NCBI GenBank assembly: GCA_021495925.1
Contig: JAKEKT010000060.1
Location: forward strand, 62,001 to 126,000
Reading direction: 5' to 3'
From: Diplodia intermedia
Lineage: Eukaryota > Ascomycota > Dothideomycetes > Botryosphaeriales > Botryosphaeriaceae
Length of the DNA stretch: 64,000 bases
In this document: positions 10,249-22,179 of the stretch, piece by piece
Layout: every line of letters starts with the position of its first letter
How positions within the stretch are numbered: position 1 is the stretch's first letter
Translations under genes and position numbers: made by a program
Notes under the pieces: generated by a model
Databases searched by the model: none
What the model saw: the letters and a program-made list of their open reading frames with translations, nothing else
What the model was told of the DNA's origin: nothing

Positions 10249-12509
10249 ATGACCAACCTCATCTCGTCCTTTCTCATCGAGCCCGTCGTCCGTCACGCTC
10301 GCCGATTCTCCGAAGCCACGGCCTCCCAATGGCCAGGCAGCCATGGCGAATCAACGGCGATCCCTGACGAGTCGCGCCGCCCATCACGTGTGCGCGGGAG
10401 CTACCCATCACCGCGCAAACCAGCACCGCGCCGCGAGTCGACGAGCCTCTCCGCCGGTGATGGCTCCGCCCGTGATGGCTCCGCCCAAGACTCAACTCCG
10501 CTGCCTGTAGCAGACGCGCCCGCCTGCGCCCAAGCCGCACCCCCGCCGCCTGCGACCGCGCTGTCGCAGCCCTCCGACTTCGCCACTGGCCAAACCCCCG
10601 AACCCGCCCACGAGTCGCCCGAGGATCCTCCTAGGTCCACCGCTGCCGTTGGTCATGCTCGGCCCACGCAATTGCCAGCGAGCACCACCGCTCCCTCCTC
10701 TCGAACCGCAAGCCTCCCCCTCGAGGACGAGCGCTCCAGCAACCCCGCCCACGGCGTCCCCGCAGCCTTTCGCTCCGTAGCTGCGGAATCCCCCGACGCC
10801 GCCCGCCCTCCGTGGGGTAGTAGCGCAACCGCTATAACACAGACCGGCCGAGATCCTGCCCCCGCAATGAGCTACCCTCCGGCGGGCGTCGCCTCTGCTG
10901 AGGTCAAAATGTCCGAATCCTTGCCTGCCGACGACGGCATGCGCCTGATGCGCCTGCGCATCCATGAGATCCGCAAGCTCGGCGTCTCGAGCGACGAGAA
11001 GGCCCGGCGCATGCACTCCCTGATGACGGAGGGATACCACGCTCGCCATGGCCATGCTGCGCGCCCGCCGTCGCCGTCAAGTATCATGTCGCATGAGAGG
11101 CCATACACCCCGAGCTCGACGCGGTCCGACATGCATGTTTCGTCCCCGAACTCCGTATACTCCTTGTACGATGGTGACAATCCTTGGAACCTCACGGTGG
11201 AGGACCTGAAGCCTACATTCTATCCCGAAGAGGAAACAGAACACGGGGTAGACGATCATGCTCGCATGGATGAGGACGAGGTGGAAGACGATGGGCCCAC
11301 CTTCGGCTGCAAACACTACAAGAGGAATGTCAAAATCCAGTGCTTCGACTGCAGCCGCTGGTACACTTGCCGCCATTGTCACGACGAACAAGAAGACCAC
11401 CATCTCAACCGGCAGAAGACAAGGACCATGCTCTGCATGCTTTGTGCAACCCCGCAACCGGCGGCAGAATTTTGCCGGTCATGTCAGGTGCGGTCGGCTT
11501 GGTACTACTGTGACATTTGCAAGCTCTGGGACAACGACAGCTCCAAGAGCATCTATCACTGCGCCGACTGTGGCATTTGCAGACGCGGAGAAGGTCTTGG
11601 GAAGGACTTTATTCATTGCAAGGTAGGTGAAATTTTTCGAAACACGTGGAGGCCAGGCTAACCAGGGGTCAGAAATGCAACGTCTGCATCAGTATCAAAT
11701 TCGCCGAAGACCATCGGTGTATTGAACGGGCCACAGATGCCGACTGTCCCATATGCAAAGACTACATGTTCACCTCGTCTACCGACGTTGTCTCGATGAA
11801 ATGCGGCCACTACATGCATCGTAACTGCTACGATGCTTACATGCAGACTGACTACAAGTGCCCGATGTGCAAGAAAAGCGCCGTCAACATGGAACTGCAG
11901 TGGCGCAAAGTCCGCGATGCGGTCGACAGTCAACCGATGCCTGCACAGTTTGCCGACACCAAAGTCGTCGTGCATTGCAACGATTGCTCCGTGAAGTCTA
12001 CCGCACAGTATCACTGGCTCGGCAACCAATGCGCCCATTGCGAGTCCTTCAACACCAACGAGCTACGTCTGCTTTCCCGCAACGAGCCCGAGCGGGACCC
12101 TGGCGCCACTGACCCTGCGACTGCGCCGTCTTCTCCTCGCTCCTGTCTCTCACCACCAACAAATACCATTGAGCGCAGGACTTCCGGGTCTTACTTCCAG
12201 CTCGCGGAACGCGAGGAACGCGAGGCACGAGAGAGGGTGGCAGCAATGCGGCCCTCGTCCGCAGACGGATCATCGTTTTCGCCGTTTGAGATGCTACAAC
12301 GGGTACGGTCTTTATCGCCCGTTCGCCGGTTGTTGGGCGCATCAGACGACGAGATGGACGATGCTGACGACGACGATGACGATGACGATGACGGAGAAGA
12401 AGACAGTGACGATAGCATGGATGAAGACGAAGAAGACGAGGATGAGGAGCTCGAAGACGCCGACGGAGACGACATTCTCGACGGCATTGACCTTATTGGG
12501 CATCGTTAA
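10249..12509 (+). CDS. CHY/CTCHY zinc finger and RING-H2 protein, probable E3 ubiquitin ligase
   Basis: Exons are 10249-11622 and 11673-12509 (736 aa). Domains in order: a disordered Pro/Ser/Thr-rich N-terminus; a CHY zinc finger from about residue 354 (CKHYKRNVKIQC); a CTCHY finger (YYCDICKLWD to CISIKFAEDH); a RING-H2 near 483-525 (CPICK, CGHYMH, CPMC); and a zinc ribbon near 555-590 (HCNDC, QCAHC). This architecture is that of RCHY1/Pirh2 and its fungal homologs, which act as E3 ligases. The C-terminal tail has an Asp/Glu run of about 50 residues, unusual in the animal proteins. The 50-bp intron splits the CTCHY finger between Lys and Lys-Cys. The ATG at 10249 (MTNLISSFL) was preferred; one at 10015 would add 78 residues. 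Confidence 0.92.
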
Positions 12510-13375
12510 AATAATACTGCAATCAGCATCACTCGGCGAAGGAGGGGAAGGGGTTCATCAGCACGTCCCCTTGCGATGTTCATTACGATACGCGAACGGC
12601 TTGACGGACGGGTTGCGTCAAACGGGGATTATGATTTCAGGCGCTTTGAATTTACGATGTACTGATATGGTGTACTCCATGAGGCATTGGACTGGGACTT
12701 GGGAGTTGGGAAATTCGTAGCACGCATTCAGGGTCCTGAGGGTTGTACACTTTGGATTGGAGACGTGGGGAGTCCGGGGGAATTCTGGCATTCTTTTTCG
12801 GATCGCAGGCGTACCTGGGATGGTCTTTCGCGGGATGTTTCGGGGGATGGACGCATAAACGCGTACTTTATCTTTAATTAGCCGTATTCTTGTTTTGAAC
12901 GATGCAAAGATGCTTCTGTGAACTGAGAGCGTGACGTTGTTGCGAGTGCGGGGGCCTGCTAAGGTGCCGGTGAACCGTGATGGGAAGTATAGGAGCGCAT
13001 GACCGTCTTCCGTGCTCATTTAGGCGCCCCTATCGTGCTACTGCGGGATCGCAATCAAAAGTAGCATATAAAGCGAGAGAGGTACAGGCCGTGCCGTGTA
13101 CACCAGAGCGAAGTGTTGCAAGGATAGTTTACGCGACGTTTAGCCGTTGTTCGGTAAGCGAGGCGCCCACACCACCTCAATTCTGCGCATACCCAAGAGC
13201 GAACTTTTCGACCTCCGCGACGACCAACCCCGACAACCCTCCCTCGACCAGCACCCTCTCCTCCTCGCAGTAAGCTTGCCTCCGTCCCCGCTGCGTTTTG
13301 CCACCTTTCGCAACGCAGGACACCTTGATGCCGCCATCGTTCGAGTGCTGACGAGTCTCGCCTCACCGACAGAAA
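12510..13375. other. Intergenic region and RPL31 promoter/leader
   Basis: No gene seen. The segment contains an ATATAAAG element at 13066-13073 and the probable 5' leader of the ribosomal protein gene, including a candidate leader intron. Confidence 0.6.
13270..13372 (+). other. Candidate 5' untranslated intron of RPL31
   Basis: A GTAAGC donor, a GTGCTGACG branch site and a CACCGACAG acceptor lie just before the ATG, with only three bases between acceptor and start codon. Ribosomal protein genes of filamentous fungi often carry such leader introns. Confidence 0.5.
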
Positions 13376-13868
13376 ATGTCCACCAAGACCAAGTCCGCTG
13401 GCAAGCAGCGCAGCGCCATCTCCGACGTTGTCGCGCGCGAGTACACCATCCACCTCCACAAGCGTGTACGTTCCTGAAAAACACCTACATCATACAATCA
13501 GTTTGGTGAAGTCCTTATCATGGTCACACACCTACCTGTGGCATTGGGCGGAAGACTGATCCGGTACACATTTGGGAAAACAATAGGTCCACGGCGTCTC
13601 CTTCAAGAAGAGGGCCCCCCGCGCCATCAAGGAGATCCGCGCCTTCGCCACCAAGGCCATGGGCACCACGGACGTCCGCCTCGACCCCCAGCTGAACAAG
13701 AAGGTGTGGGAGTGCGGCATCAAGGGCGTGCCGTTCCGCCTGCGCGTGCGCATCAGCCGCAAGCGCAACGACGAGGAGGGCGCCAAGGAGAAGCTCTACT
13801 CGTACGTCCAGGCCGTCAACGTCAAGAACCCCAAGGGCCTCAACACCACCGTCGTCGAGGACGCTTAG
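13376..13868 (+). CDS. RPL31: 60S ribosomal protein L31 (eL31)
   Basis: A component of the large cytosolic ribosomal subunit near the polypeptide exit tunnel. Exons are 13376-13465 and 13587-13868 (123 aa), the usual family length. Recognisable segments are REYTIHLHKR in exon 1 and GVSFKKRAPRAIKEIRAFA, RLDPQLNKKVWECGIK and RLRVRISRKRN in exon 2. The N-terminus is the usual Lys-rich eukaryotic extension. The intron is 121 bp with a GTACGT donor, in phase 0. The window shows a single copy. Confidence 0.97.
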
Positions 13869-14649
13869 ATGTGTCGGTCGGAAATTTTCACCACCTCCGA
13901 GTGGGAACTTGGAAACGGTGGGAGGCCCGGCGTGTGGTGGTTCTGAAAGTCTCGGGAATTAAAAAAAAATCAATGGGAATCTTTTTTTATACCAATAACG
14001 ATCGAGCGTCGTTGAAAGAAGGTTTCCTGGGACGACATGGGAGGGCGTCAAATGGACTGGCTAGAGGACTGGGCTGGGATTTTTTGCTTGGACCTCGTTT
14101 TTCCTTTCGCTAGCACGAGGGTGAATGAAGAGACCGTCCGAAGGTCGTGTGTTTGGCGCTCCCGCTTCTTTGACGCCTTTCGCATGGGTGTTGTGCTGTC
14201 GTGATGTTGTGTCGCGTGATACTGGGAACTTAGTATGAAGAGCACACTTGTGACGATTTGAAGATTATGAATACAGCATTGACGCTCGGTTTGCATGTCT
14301 TCCGGACAAGCTTTGTCTCGTCTCGTCCATCCGGTCTTGAAGCATTCCCAAGAAGCTGGAGTTCAGCCTACACAGAAGACCGATTTGCTGGGAGGGATTT
14401 TGGCATATCGTTCCAAATAGCGCGCCAATTGGCAATACAATTCTCACATACTGGGCTGTTCGTTCATGTCTCATGCTTTTCTCCAATCGCTAGATGCAAA
14501 ATAGACCCCCTTCCGCGCATCTCCAGTCGATCCGATGCCTTGGGGGGGTATGTCAAGTGCTAAAAACCAGCCCCATCTCCATATCCACAACGCCAGAAAA
14601 GCGCCTCAGCACGACAACCCCATTTTCTTTCGCGCTCCGCCCCTCTCTC
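13869..14649. other. Intergenic region between convergent genes
   Basis: The 3' flanks of RPL31 (plus) and PSF2 (minus). T- and A-rich tracts at 13970-14000 may serve 3' end formation. Nothing else is recognised. Confidence 0.6.
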
Positions 14650-15704
14650 TCACAAATCCATCCCATCATCATCATCATCGTCATCATAATACCCCCCACC
14701 ACCACCACCACCGGTGCCCCCAGTCCCGCCACCACCACCACCATCCTCCATCTCCCCTTCCCTCTCCCTCTCCCGCCGCGCCGCCTCCCTGCTCGCGCCC
14801 AGCCGCCTCATGCCGTCGACGACGCCGGCGATGAAGCCGCGGCCCTCGGCCACCTCCATGCCGCCGACGCCGTTCATCCGCACGCCGCCGCCCGCGTCCA
14901 GCACGTCGACGCCCGCCCGCAGCTTGGCCAGGCGCACCTCGCGCAGGTCGCGCATCAGCCGGCGCACCGTGTCGGCTTCGCTGGCACCACCACCGCTTCC
15001 ACCGCTCCTACCACCGCCGCCGCTCCTACCACCGCCGCCGCCGCTGCTCGCGCCGCTGCTCGCGCCGCTCCAGCCGAAGTCGTCGGCGGCCGCGTCGAGC
15101 AGGATCTCGCCGAGCTCGAGCCAGTGGTATGGCAGGGCCGTGGCGGGGGAGGTGGATGTCGCGCTGGGGAGGAAGGGAGGGGATTTTGTTGTTGTGACTG
15201 TCGTTGTTGTTGGAGGGGGAGGGGGGAGGGGCGGTGGTGGCGAGAAGGCGTCGGGGGAGTGCTCGGTTTCGAACTCGAGGATGGCGGCGAGGGAGGCCGG
15301 GGAGAGCCAGGGCGGCGGCACGATGTTGGCGCGGCGTTGGCGCTTGAGGAGGAGGGCGAGCCAGAGGGGGAGGTCGGCGCGGTGGGGTGGGGTGAGGGCG
15401 GGTGTGGGACCCTGTTATAAGCAATATTGGTCAGCGATGTTTTCTTTTTTTCTTGGGAGGGGGTTTTTGCTTTCCGAGGCGGGGTTCGTGGGGAGGGAGG
15501 GAAGAAGGAAGGACGTACTGCAGGTTGGAGTTTTGGGTGGAAATATGAAGCTGCGTTTTTTTCTTTCTTTCGGCGGGGTTAGCTACTCACTCCTAGCAGG
15601 TCGAGGCTCTCGAGGCGTTGGCGCGGTATCACGGTCACGAGCTCCATTTCGCACAGGAATGTGACTTCGGGCGGCGTCAGGCCCGGCGGTAAAGGGAGCG
15701 CCAT
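14650..15704 (-). CDS. PSF2: GINS complex subunit Psf2
   Basis: A subunit of the GINS tetramer of the replicative CMG helicase, acting in the nucleus. On the minus strand the exons are 15704-15591 and 15411-14650 (291 aa). The N-terminus (EVTFLCEMELVTVIPRQRLE) and the joined segment after the intron (GPTPALTPPHRADLPLWLAL, then KRQRRANIVPPPW) are diagnostic. A later family segment is visible as LPYHWLELGEILLDAAADD and VRRLMRDLREVRLAK. The protein is longer than the roughly 200-residue norm because of low-complexity inserts: a Pro/Thr run, a Gly/Ser run of about 40 residues, and a Gly plus Tyr-Tyr-poly-Asp C-terminus. The intron is 179 bp, phase 0. It shares a 225-bp promoter region with ALG10. 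Confidence 0.93.
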
Positions 15705-15929
15705 GGTGTGTAGTGTAGAGAGGTGGGATGTGCGGCGCGTTCGTTGCGCGCAGTACGTCAAGGGCGACGCGACGGGACGGACTGGAAACCGGGCCCGAGA
15801 TTCAGCCGGCAGAACGGGCTTCGTGGTCTGCGCCAATGCTCGTCGGCGTCCACCCTCCCATGCTCTTGGCTCATCTCTTCGCACGTGGTCCAGCCGTGTT
15901 GTCAATTGATCGGGCTCCCGGCAACAAGC
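15705..15929. promoter_or_regulatory. Short divergent promoter region PSF2/ALG10
   Basis: Only 225 bases separate the start codons of the two oppositely oriented genes, so both promoters and leaders must fit here. No TATA box is evident. Confidence 0.6.
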
Positions 15930-17939
15930 ATGGACCCGTCCGCCAGCTTCAAGGTCCTGGCTCTGGGCTTCACGTTGCTTCTCATTCCGTCTTGGGAATG
16001 GCTGTCGAGGATTTCTGACGCGGTTCCAGAACCGTATCTTGTGAGTCGAAATGGAATTGACCGACTATGCACATGCTGATGTGATCAGGACGAGGTCTTT
16101 CATGTTGGTCAGGCACAGGTCTACTGTGGCGGCAATTTCGGCCACTGGGACCCCAAGATCACCACTCCTCCCGGGCTGTACCTTCTCTCCTACCTCGTCT
16201 TCCGCGTCACTGGCCGCTGCGACATCTACGTCCTCCGCGCGCTGAACTGCTCTCTTGCCCTCTTCATCGCTCAAGTCTCCTTCTCCATTCTCGCTAGACT
16301 CTATGGTCTTCTCAAGCAGAAGAGCACTGCAGAACTCACTGCTCCGTCCGACAGAAAGAAGACGGTTCTTTTCACCAACGCGGTGCACACAGCTCTCAAC
16401 ATCTGTCTCTTTCCGCCGCTCTTCTTCTTTTTCGGCCTCTACTACACGGACGTTCCGTCAACATTCTTTGTGCTGATGAGCTACTTCTTTGCGCTCCGAA
16501 CGCAGCAAGAGCGCGGCAAGTTCATGAAATTCCCATCAGTAGTCAACACCGTCGTCCTCGGGGCTGCCGCACTGTTCTTCAGGCAAACGAACATCTTCTG
16601 GGTCGCCGTTTTCCCTGCTGGCCTGGCCGTCGTGCAGGCGCTCAAGAAGTCGGCACGTCCTACGCCCGAGGACGCGAGGGAAGACACGGTTGGAGACGTA
16701 CTCAAGAACAGCCTGCTGTACATGTCTGTCTATGACAAGCCGGTGCGCTACGCATTCGTCGAGGGTAAGAAGCCCTGTATCTCTCCAACGCCACGGACGA
16801 GACACTGATTCGAATCCTCCAGACTACCTCAAGATGGTCATTTCCCTCGCCGTAGCCGCGTTGCGAAACCCCGTCACCGTCATCTACTCCATCGCCCCCT
16901 ACACGGCCCTCATCGCCCTCTTCGGCGGCTTCGTAGCCTGGAACGGCGGCGTCGTCCTCGGTACGTACGCCCTCCTCACCTCCTGCCGCAGAACCCCCCT
17001 CCCACTAACATCCCATCCCACGCAGGCGACAAATCCAACCACGTCGCCACCCTGCACACGCCGCAAATGCTCTACATCTGGCCCTACACCCTCTTCTTCT
17101 CCCTCCCCATCCTCCTCCCCTCCATCCTCTCCGCCCTCCTCAGCATCCTCCCGCCGTCCACCCACCTCCTCGCCTCCTTCGTCCAGCCCGGCCAGCGCCA
17201 ACTGCTGCCCCGCGCGCGCGTCCTGGCCGCGTGGACGCTCGCCGCCGCCGCCGCCGTCCACCTCAACACCGTCGTCCACCCCTTCACCCTCGCCGACAAC
17301 CGCCACTACGTCTTCTACGTCTTCCGCGTCCTGCGCCTGCACCCGGCCCTGCGCTACGCCGCCGCGCCCGTGTACGTGTTGGGTGCGTGGGCGTGCGTGC
17401 AGGCGCTGGGGTCGGGCGGGCGGTTGGCGGTTGCGGAGAGGATCAAGGCCGTGCCCGGTGCTGCGGAGGGGGAGGGGGAGGAGGGGGAGGAGGAGAAGGA
17501 GGGGAAGGGGGAGGATAAGAAGGAGGGGAAGGAAAAGAAGGAGGGGGGAGAAAAGAAGCTGCAGCTCCCCGAGGGCGTGAGGAGCGAGGATCTGGTCGAG
17601 GAGGGGTGTCAGGCGAGCTTCGTGCTGGTGTGGTTGGCGACGACGTCGCTGAACCTGGTCACGGCGCCGTTGGTGGAGCCGCGGTACTTCATCGTGCCGT
17701 GGATCATGTGGCGGTTGCATTTCCCGATCAACTCGGCGGGCAGGAACGTGGTGCTGGGGGCGGCGGCGGCAAAGAAGGAGGATGGGAGCAGGGAAGAGGA
17801 GGGCGAGGTGCATAACAAGGCGTTGTGGGCGGAGACGGCATGGTTCCTGGTTGTGAATGCGGTGACGGGGTACATTTTCTTGAACTGGGGGTTTGTGTGG
17901 CCGCAGGAGCCCGGGATGGTGCAGAGGTTCATGTGGTGA
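15930..17939 (+). CDS. ALG10: ALG10/DIE2 alpha-1,2-glucosyltransferase of the ER
   Basis: Adds the last (third) glucose to the dolichol-linked oligosaccharide Glc2Man9GlcNAc2 in the ER lumen, using dolichyl-phosphate-glucose. Exons are 15930-16040, 16089-16764, 16823-16960 and 17026-17939 (612 aa). Conserved blocks include PYLDEVFHVGQAQVYC, WDPKITTPPGLYLLSY, LYYTDVPSTFFVL and FRQTNIFWV near the N-terminus, then HPFTLADNRHYVFYVFR, then LVEPRYFIVPWI near the C-terminus. Many hydrophobic segments fit a polytopic ER protein. An insertion of about 40 residues of Glu, Lys and Gly (about 17460-17560) interrupts a loop, and a second charged loop follows VVLGAAAA. All introns are 48-65 bp and GT-AG. 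Confidence 0.95.
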
Positions 17940-19639
17940 TGATTACATGTTACCCGCGCTTGAGGCCTTGGGGTTGGAGCGTTCTTTTAGCTTGACGTGC
18001 AGCACATAAATTAAATACAGCCTCGCACGGTAATTCGACAGGGACGTTGGAAGTTGATACCACCTGTGATGGCGTGCGCTCAAGTCTCTGCGCAGACTTG
18101 CAGCCAGGGATTTCCTGGCGAACGGGTTTTCGGCCAGTGCGCATTACGCATTGGCTTCATGTCAGCCACCGCATGATAGGTCGTCGCAATATGTGGCCAT
18201 CTCGCAGTGTTGAACATCTTGCTTTGGTGGAACCTCGACGCACAAGGTTTCCACCGGTCAAGTATATGGGTTGCCATGCGGCCATCCAATAGGAAGGCGG
18301 GTCACCGCAAATCAAACACGCCATCGGGAGGGATTCCGGCAAAATCAGTGGTGTAAACAGTTGAGGCTGTCGCGGTCATATCCGGAGTGGCTTGCGCGCA
18401 AGCAGGGATTGCTTCCCCACCCCCCTCCCATGTTTCCGGCCGCTGATGCACGTATGCAGGTGATCATGCATCGAATTGCCTATGCGGCGCCGTGGCCGTG
18501 ATTTATCGGCGCGCCTCGGAAAAGGCTGGGATGTGATTGGCGTCATCATCTGCCACTTGTGTTGACGTGCAGAGGCATGGGCGTTCAATGGTCCTGACAG
18601 TCCTTTTCGAAATTGGGCGACGACGCTGGTGAGGGACGGCCGTCGGCTTCCTGGTCGCCGACCGGTAGGGCACAGGGGGGTGTGGTAACCGAAGGCCAGC
18701 GCGAGGAACAAGTGGCTTCAGGACAAGGGATGGCGGTGCTCATAGGCAGGGGAAATGTGATAGATGGAACCCATTGTATCCGCTGTTCTTGGCGAACGTA
18801 CATGATAACGCAAGGCTGCCGTCGATGCGTCAAAGATCAGCGCTGCAACGCAATGTGATCGCATAACTTCCGGGGCGGGCCGTGAGGTGTCGTCTTCCTG
18901 CGTTCACAAAACACGTATGCGATTTGAAGGCTGCATGGGATTTGTACTACCTTGGATAAACGCATCCGCATGCAGCAGACCCAGTCATGATCAAGATCGA
19001 GCCGTTGGGATTCCAAGGATGACGCCCATTGCCGTGAGCATGGCTAACGAGATCGCGGAGGCTCTCCCTTCGTGTCGGGATGATGTTGCCCAGGAATAGG
19101 CAGCCGGCTATGCCGTCAGCTTATAATCGTGGCGCATATCACCGGTTTAACATGGCCGTTCACTCGAACCACGAAAGCACTGGGGTTCCTGCCACTGCAA
19201 GGGGAATGTGGCATGTGGGATGCAGTGTTGGGCATGGTTGTGGCCGTGAAAGCCGTGGACTTCCTGGTTGCACCATTGTTCGAGGCTGCCAACCACCAGT
19301 CGGCGCAGATCAACCTCGTATGCGATGTATCTCAAACCAATAGATATCACATTGACAGTACACCACGGCCCTAGTCGTCGAAAGGTATTGGCAGGAAAGT
19401 AGTCCAGCGCAGCGAGTCGTGACGTAACTGGTCGTTGACATTCGCATCCTGAATTGCCAAAGCTCTCCGGAGAAACGATGCTCTGAGGACAATACCCTTG
19501 CTGTGAGGTCTCCTGGGAGGGCGTCTTTGCAGGCCCTAGACGTGCACGTGCAATGCATGTCAGGCTCGACTGGACGTCGTTCTCAGGCCCGGGTTCCAGG
19601 GGACGAGGCTGAAGGAACAGAGTTCATATACAATTGAAC
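17940..19639. other. Intergenic region, 1.7 kb
   Basis: No ORF longer than about 110 codons, no recognisable protein fragment, no tRNA and no obvious long direct or inverted repeat by eye. Confidence 0.6.
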
Positions 19640-21060
19640 ATGTACCCGAAGCAGCTTTGTAAGATATCAACACACCGAATTGACTTCGATACGATCGACA
19701 ATATGCCCAACCGCCAGTCGCCACTTTTACCATTCCACAACAGTACCGCTTTCGATCCCGAAAAGACTCACCCTTTGATATCAGTGACAACCATGCCACT
19801 TGAGGAGTCAGCCACACCAGCCGTTGCTCCTTTAAATCCACCTGCAGCTACCCCAACAATCCTTTCACCCCTGAGTGCATCACCCTCGACAAGTCCTTCC
19901 GGCGCTCCGTCCACCCCACCGACCCCACACTCAAATCCGGACTCCTCACATACCCCATCCACAAGCCACAATGACCAGCAGCAGCAGCTACCGGCAGGCT
20001 ACCCCAAGCTCGCGGAGCAGATGGAGCGCATCTCGGAGACGGCCATCTTCCGGCGGTTCGACTACCTCAACGCGCTGAACCTGCTCTACATGCAGGCGGA
20101 GCTGCAGAGCCTGGAGGACGAGCTGCGCCGGCTGCAGGTCGAGGACGCCACGGCGGGCTCCGAGGCGCGAGCGAAATACGCCGTCAACTGGTTCTCGCTC
20201 AGCAGGGCGGCGACGATGCCGTCGGAGGATGGCGACGGCGGCAGCGACGAGCAGTGGCACCTTGCGAGGGAGATGCGCGCGAAGTTGAAAGAGTACAGTA
20301 AGTAAAGATCTATAAAATCCCGTTATCCTTCCTTCTACTCTTCTCCTCCTCCTGGCGATGCATATATAAATATACAATCAACGCTGACAATCACAAACAA
20401 AAACACACAGACGAAGCCCTCCTCCTGCAAACCCAGCTCCTCCCGCTCGCCCCGCCCGGCGCCCACGACCAGCGCTACCTCCAGAAGTTCCTCGAGTCGC
20501 GCGCCATGGACCACGGCGCGCTGACCGGCGGCGACGCGCTCCTCTGGGGCACCATCGACGCGCCGCGCGCCCACGCGAGCGACCTCGTCGCGCTCCTCCC
20601 GCGCCGGGGCGCCGACGACGCCTTCTCGAAATGGGCGACGGAGAAGCTGGTCGCCCGGCTGCTGCGGTGGCGGCGGCATCGTGGTGCCGCCGCAAGAGCA
20701 AGAGACGACGTCGATGGTGATGATGCTGATGATGGGGATGATCGGTGGCGGCTGAAGGGGTACGAGGACGGCAGCGTGCTGCGCTGGACCTTCTTCGTGG
20801 CGAGCGCGCTGGCGTCGGCGCTGCCCGTCGTCGCCATCGCCATCCTGTACTGCGTGCCGTCGGTCCCCGCCCGGCTGGGGCTGATCGCCGTCTTCAGCGT
20901 GCTGCTGTCGGCCGCCATGGCGACCTTCACGTCGGCGAGGCGCGTCGACGTGTTTGCCGTGTCGGCCGCGTTCGCCGCCGTGCAGGTCGTGTTTGTGCAG
21001 GTGGGGACGACGACGGTGACGACGGCGGCGGCGGCGATGGACGGGGGCGCTGCTCAATAG
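19640..21060 (+). CDS. DUF6594 family membrane protein
   Basis: Exons are 19640-20297 and 20411-21060 (435 aa from the first ATG). After a disordered Pro/Ser/Thr N-terminus comes the family signature GYPKLAEQME, IFRRFDYLNALNLLYMQAEL, LEDELRRLQ, then MRAKLKEYNEALLLQ across the intron. This is followed by LWGTID, DLVALL and FSKWATEKLV. The C-terminus has three hydrophobic segments (WTFFVASALASALPVVAIAI, RLGLIAVFSVLLSAAMAT and VFAVSAAFAAVQVVFVQ). Such proteins are common and lineage-expanded in Pezizomycotina; their function is unknown. The start is uncertain: in-frame ATGs at 19703 and 19793 are equally possible. The intron is 113 bp. Confidence 0.88.
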
Positions 21061-21150
21061 TAGTTGGGTTTTGGGGGAGCTCGGGGGGTGGAGGTTGCTT
21101 TCAATTTTTTATACTGAACCCGGACGTAGGGTCGGGTCTTGAGATATACG

Positions 21151-21164
21151 ATATATATATATAT
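21151..21164. repeat. (AT)7 microsatellite
   Basis: A perfect AT run in the spacer between the convergent DUF6594 gene and the minus-strand hypothetical gene. Confidence 0.9.
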
Positions 21165-21283
21165 GTCCATTCCTACTTCAGGGGTTCTGCGCAAGTGGGA
21201 TAGGAAGGGATGTCGAAATGGAAAGGAGAAGTGTGGACAGATGTTGGGCACTCTGACGGGCTGGTCTACCTAGAAGCCTTGGC

Positions 21284-22179
21284 TCACTTGCTGCTATCGC
21301 TCCTTCTCTCATTGGCCCTGGCTTTTCTCTCGCTCTCCCTGACCCTCCTCTCTTCCTCCTGAGCCGCCTTTCGCTGGGCCTCCAGATCGGCCTTCTTCTT
21401 CTCTCGAGCCTCTGTCACGAGTTTAGCCGAAAAGAAACATGATCAGTGGAGCGGGCGATCAGAGATATTACCATCCGAGATATCAGGATCCGGGAGACGT
21501 TTGCCGCCCGCCAAGGCAAGCCGTCGTGGCCGTCTGTCAAGCCTGTTCTTCCGGATCACCTCGAGCGGGACCAGCACCTCCAGATGCGACGAGGGCGAAA
21601 GGACGAAGACCTTGGACCTGATGGCGATCGAGTCCGGCACGAAGATCTCCTGGTGGGTGCGCCGCACGTTCGTCTCGCCGCACCATCGCATGGTCCTGGT
21701 GACCTCGCCGATGACGTTTGTGGTGGTGCCGTCGGCGTTTTCCCACTGCGAGCGCGGGTCGCCCGGCTCGTACTGCTGGTAGTAGCCGACGGGCAGCTCC
21801 AGGTCGTCGAGCAGGCTTGGGTGGATGAAGACGGCGTCGTCGTCGCCCTCCCAGCACTTGTCGAACCTGGCGCGCGCCTGCCTTTGCGTGTCGCTCTCGT
21901 AGCTCTGTCCGGTCCTGGGGTCGATCCTGACTTCGGGGATCATGAGGATCAGCGTGCGGCGGAGATCCTCTTCCATGACCTGGGTTGTGTCAGCTACGGA
22001 ACGCAAGTGTAGAGGGGAGGGCATTGTCGTACATCTTTCCCGTGTCTGGGCCATTTGAGGACCTTGCCGAACCAGGACTCCACATTCCGCCACTTGGACG
22101 TGGTCTTCTCTGCTTTGGTTGTGGTGCCATGTTTGTCGTCGGCACCGTGGTCCAGGGTGGAGGAGGAGTCCGGACTCAT
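21284..22179 (-). CDS. Hypothetical protein with basic C-terminal coiled coil
   Basis: I do not recognise this family. On the minus strand the exons are 22179-22033, 21979-21472 and 21411-21284 (260 aa). The first intron (53 bp) ends at an AACCCAG acceptor. The second (60 bp, GTAATA donor, GTGACAG acceptor) restores an open frame that would otherwise end 11 codons past the donor. The last exon encodes about 42 residues of Glu/Lys/Arg/Ala (AREKKKADLEAQRKAAQEEE), a long charged helix. The N-terminus is hydrophilic with WRNVESWFGKVLKW. The core has VMEEDLRRTLILMIPEVRID, PVGYYQQYEPGD and IGEVTRTMRW. There is no signal peptide or membrane segment. The third exon and its frame-restoring splice argue that the gene is real. 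Confidence 0.68.

Noticed and set aside
17940..19639. Transposon remnant in the gene-poor 1.7 kb spacer
   Set aside because: No reverse transcriptase, integrase or transposase fragments and no terminal repeats found by eye.
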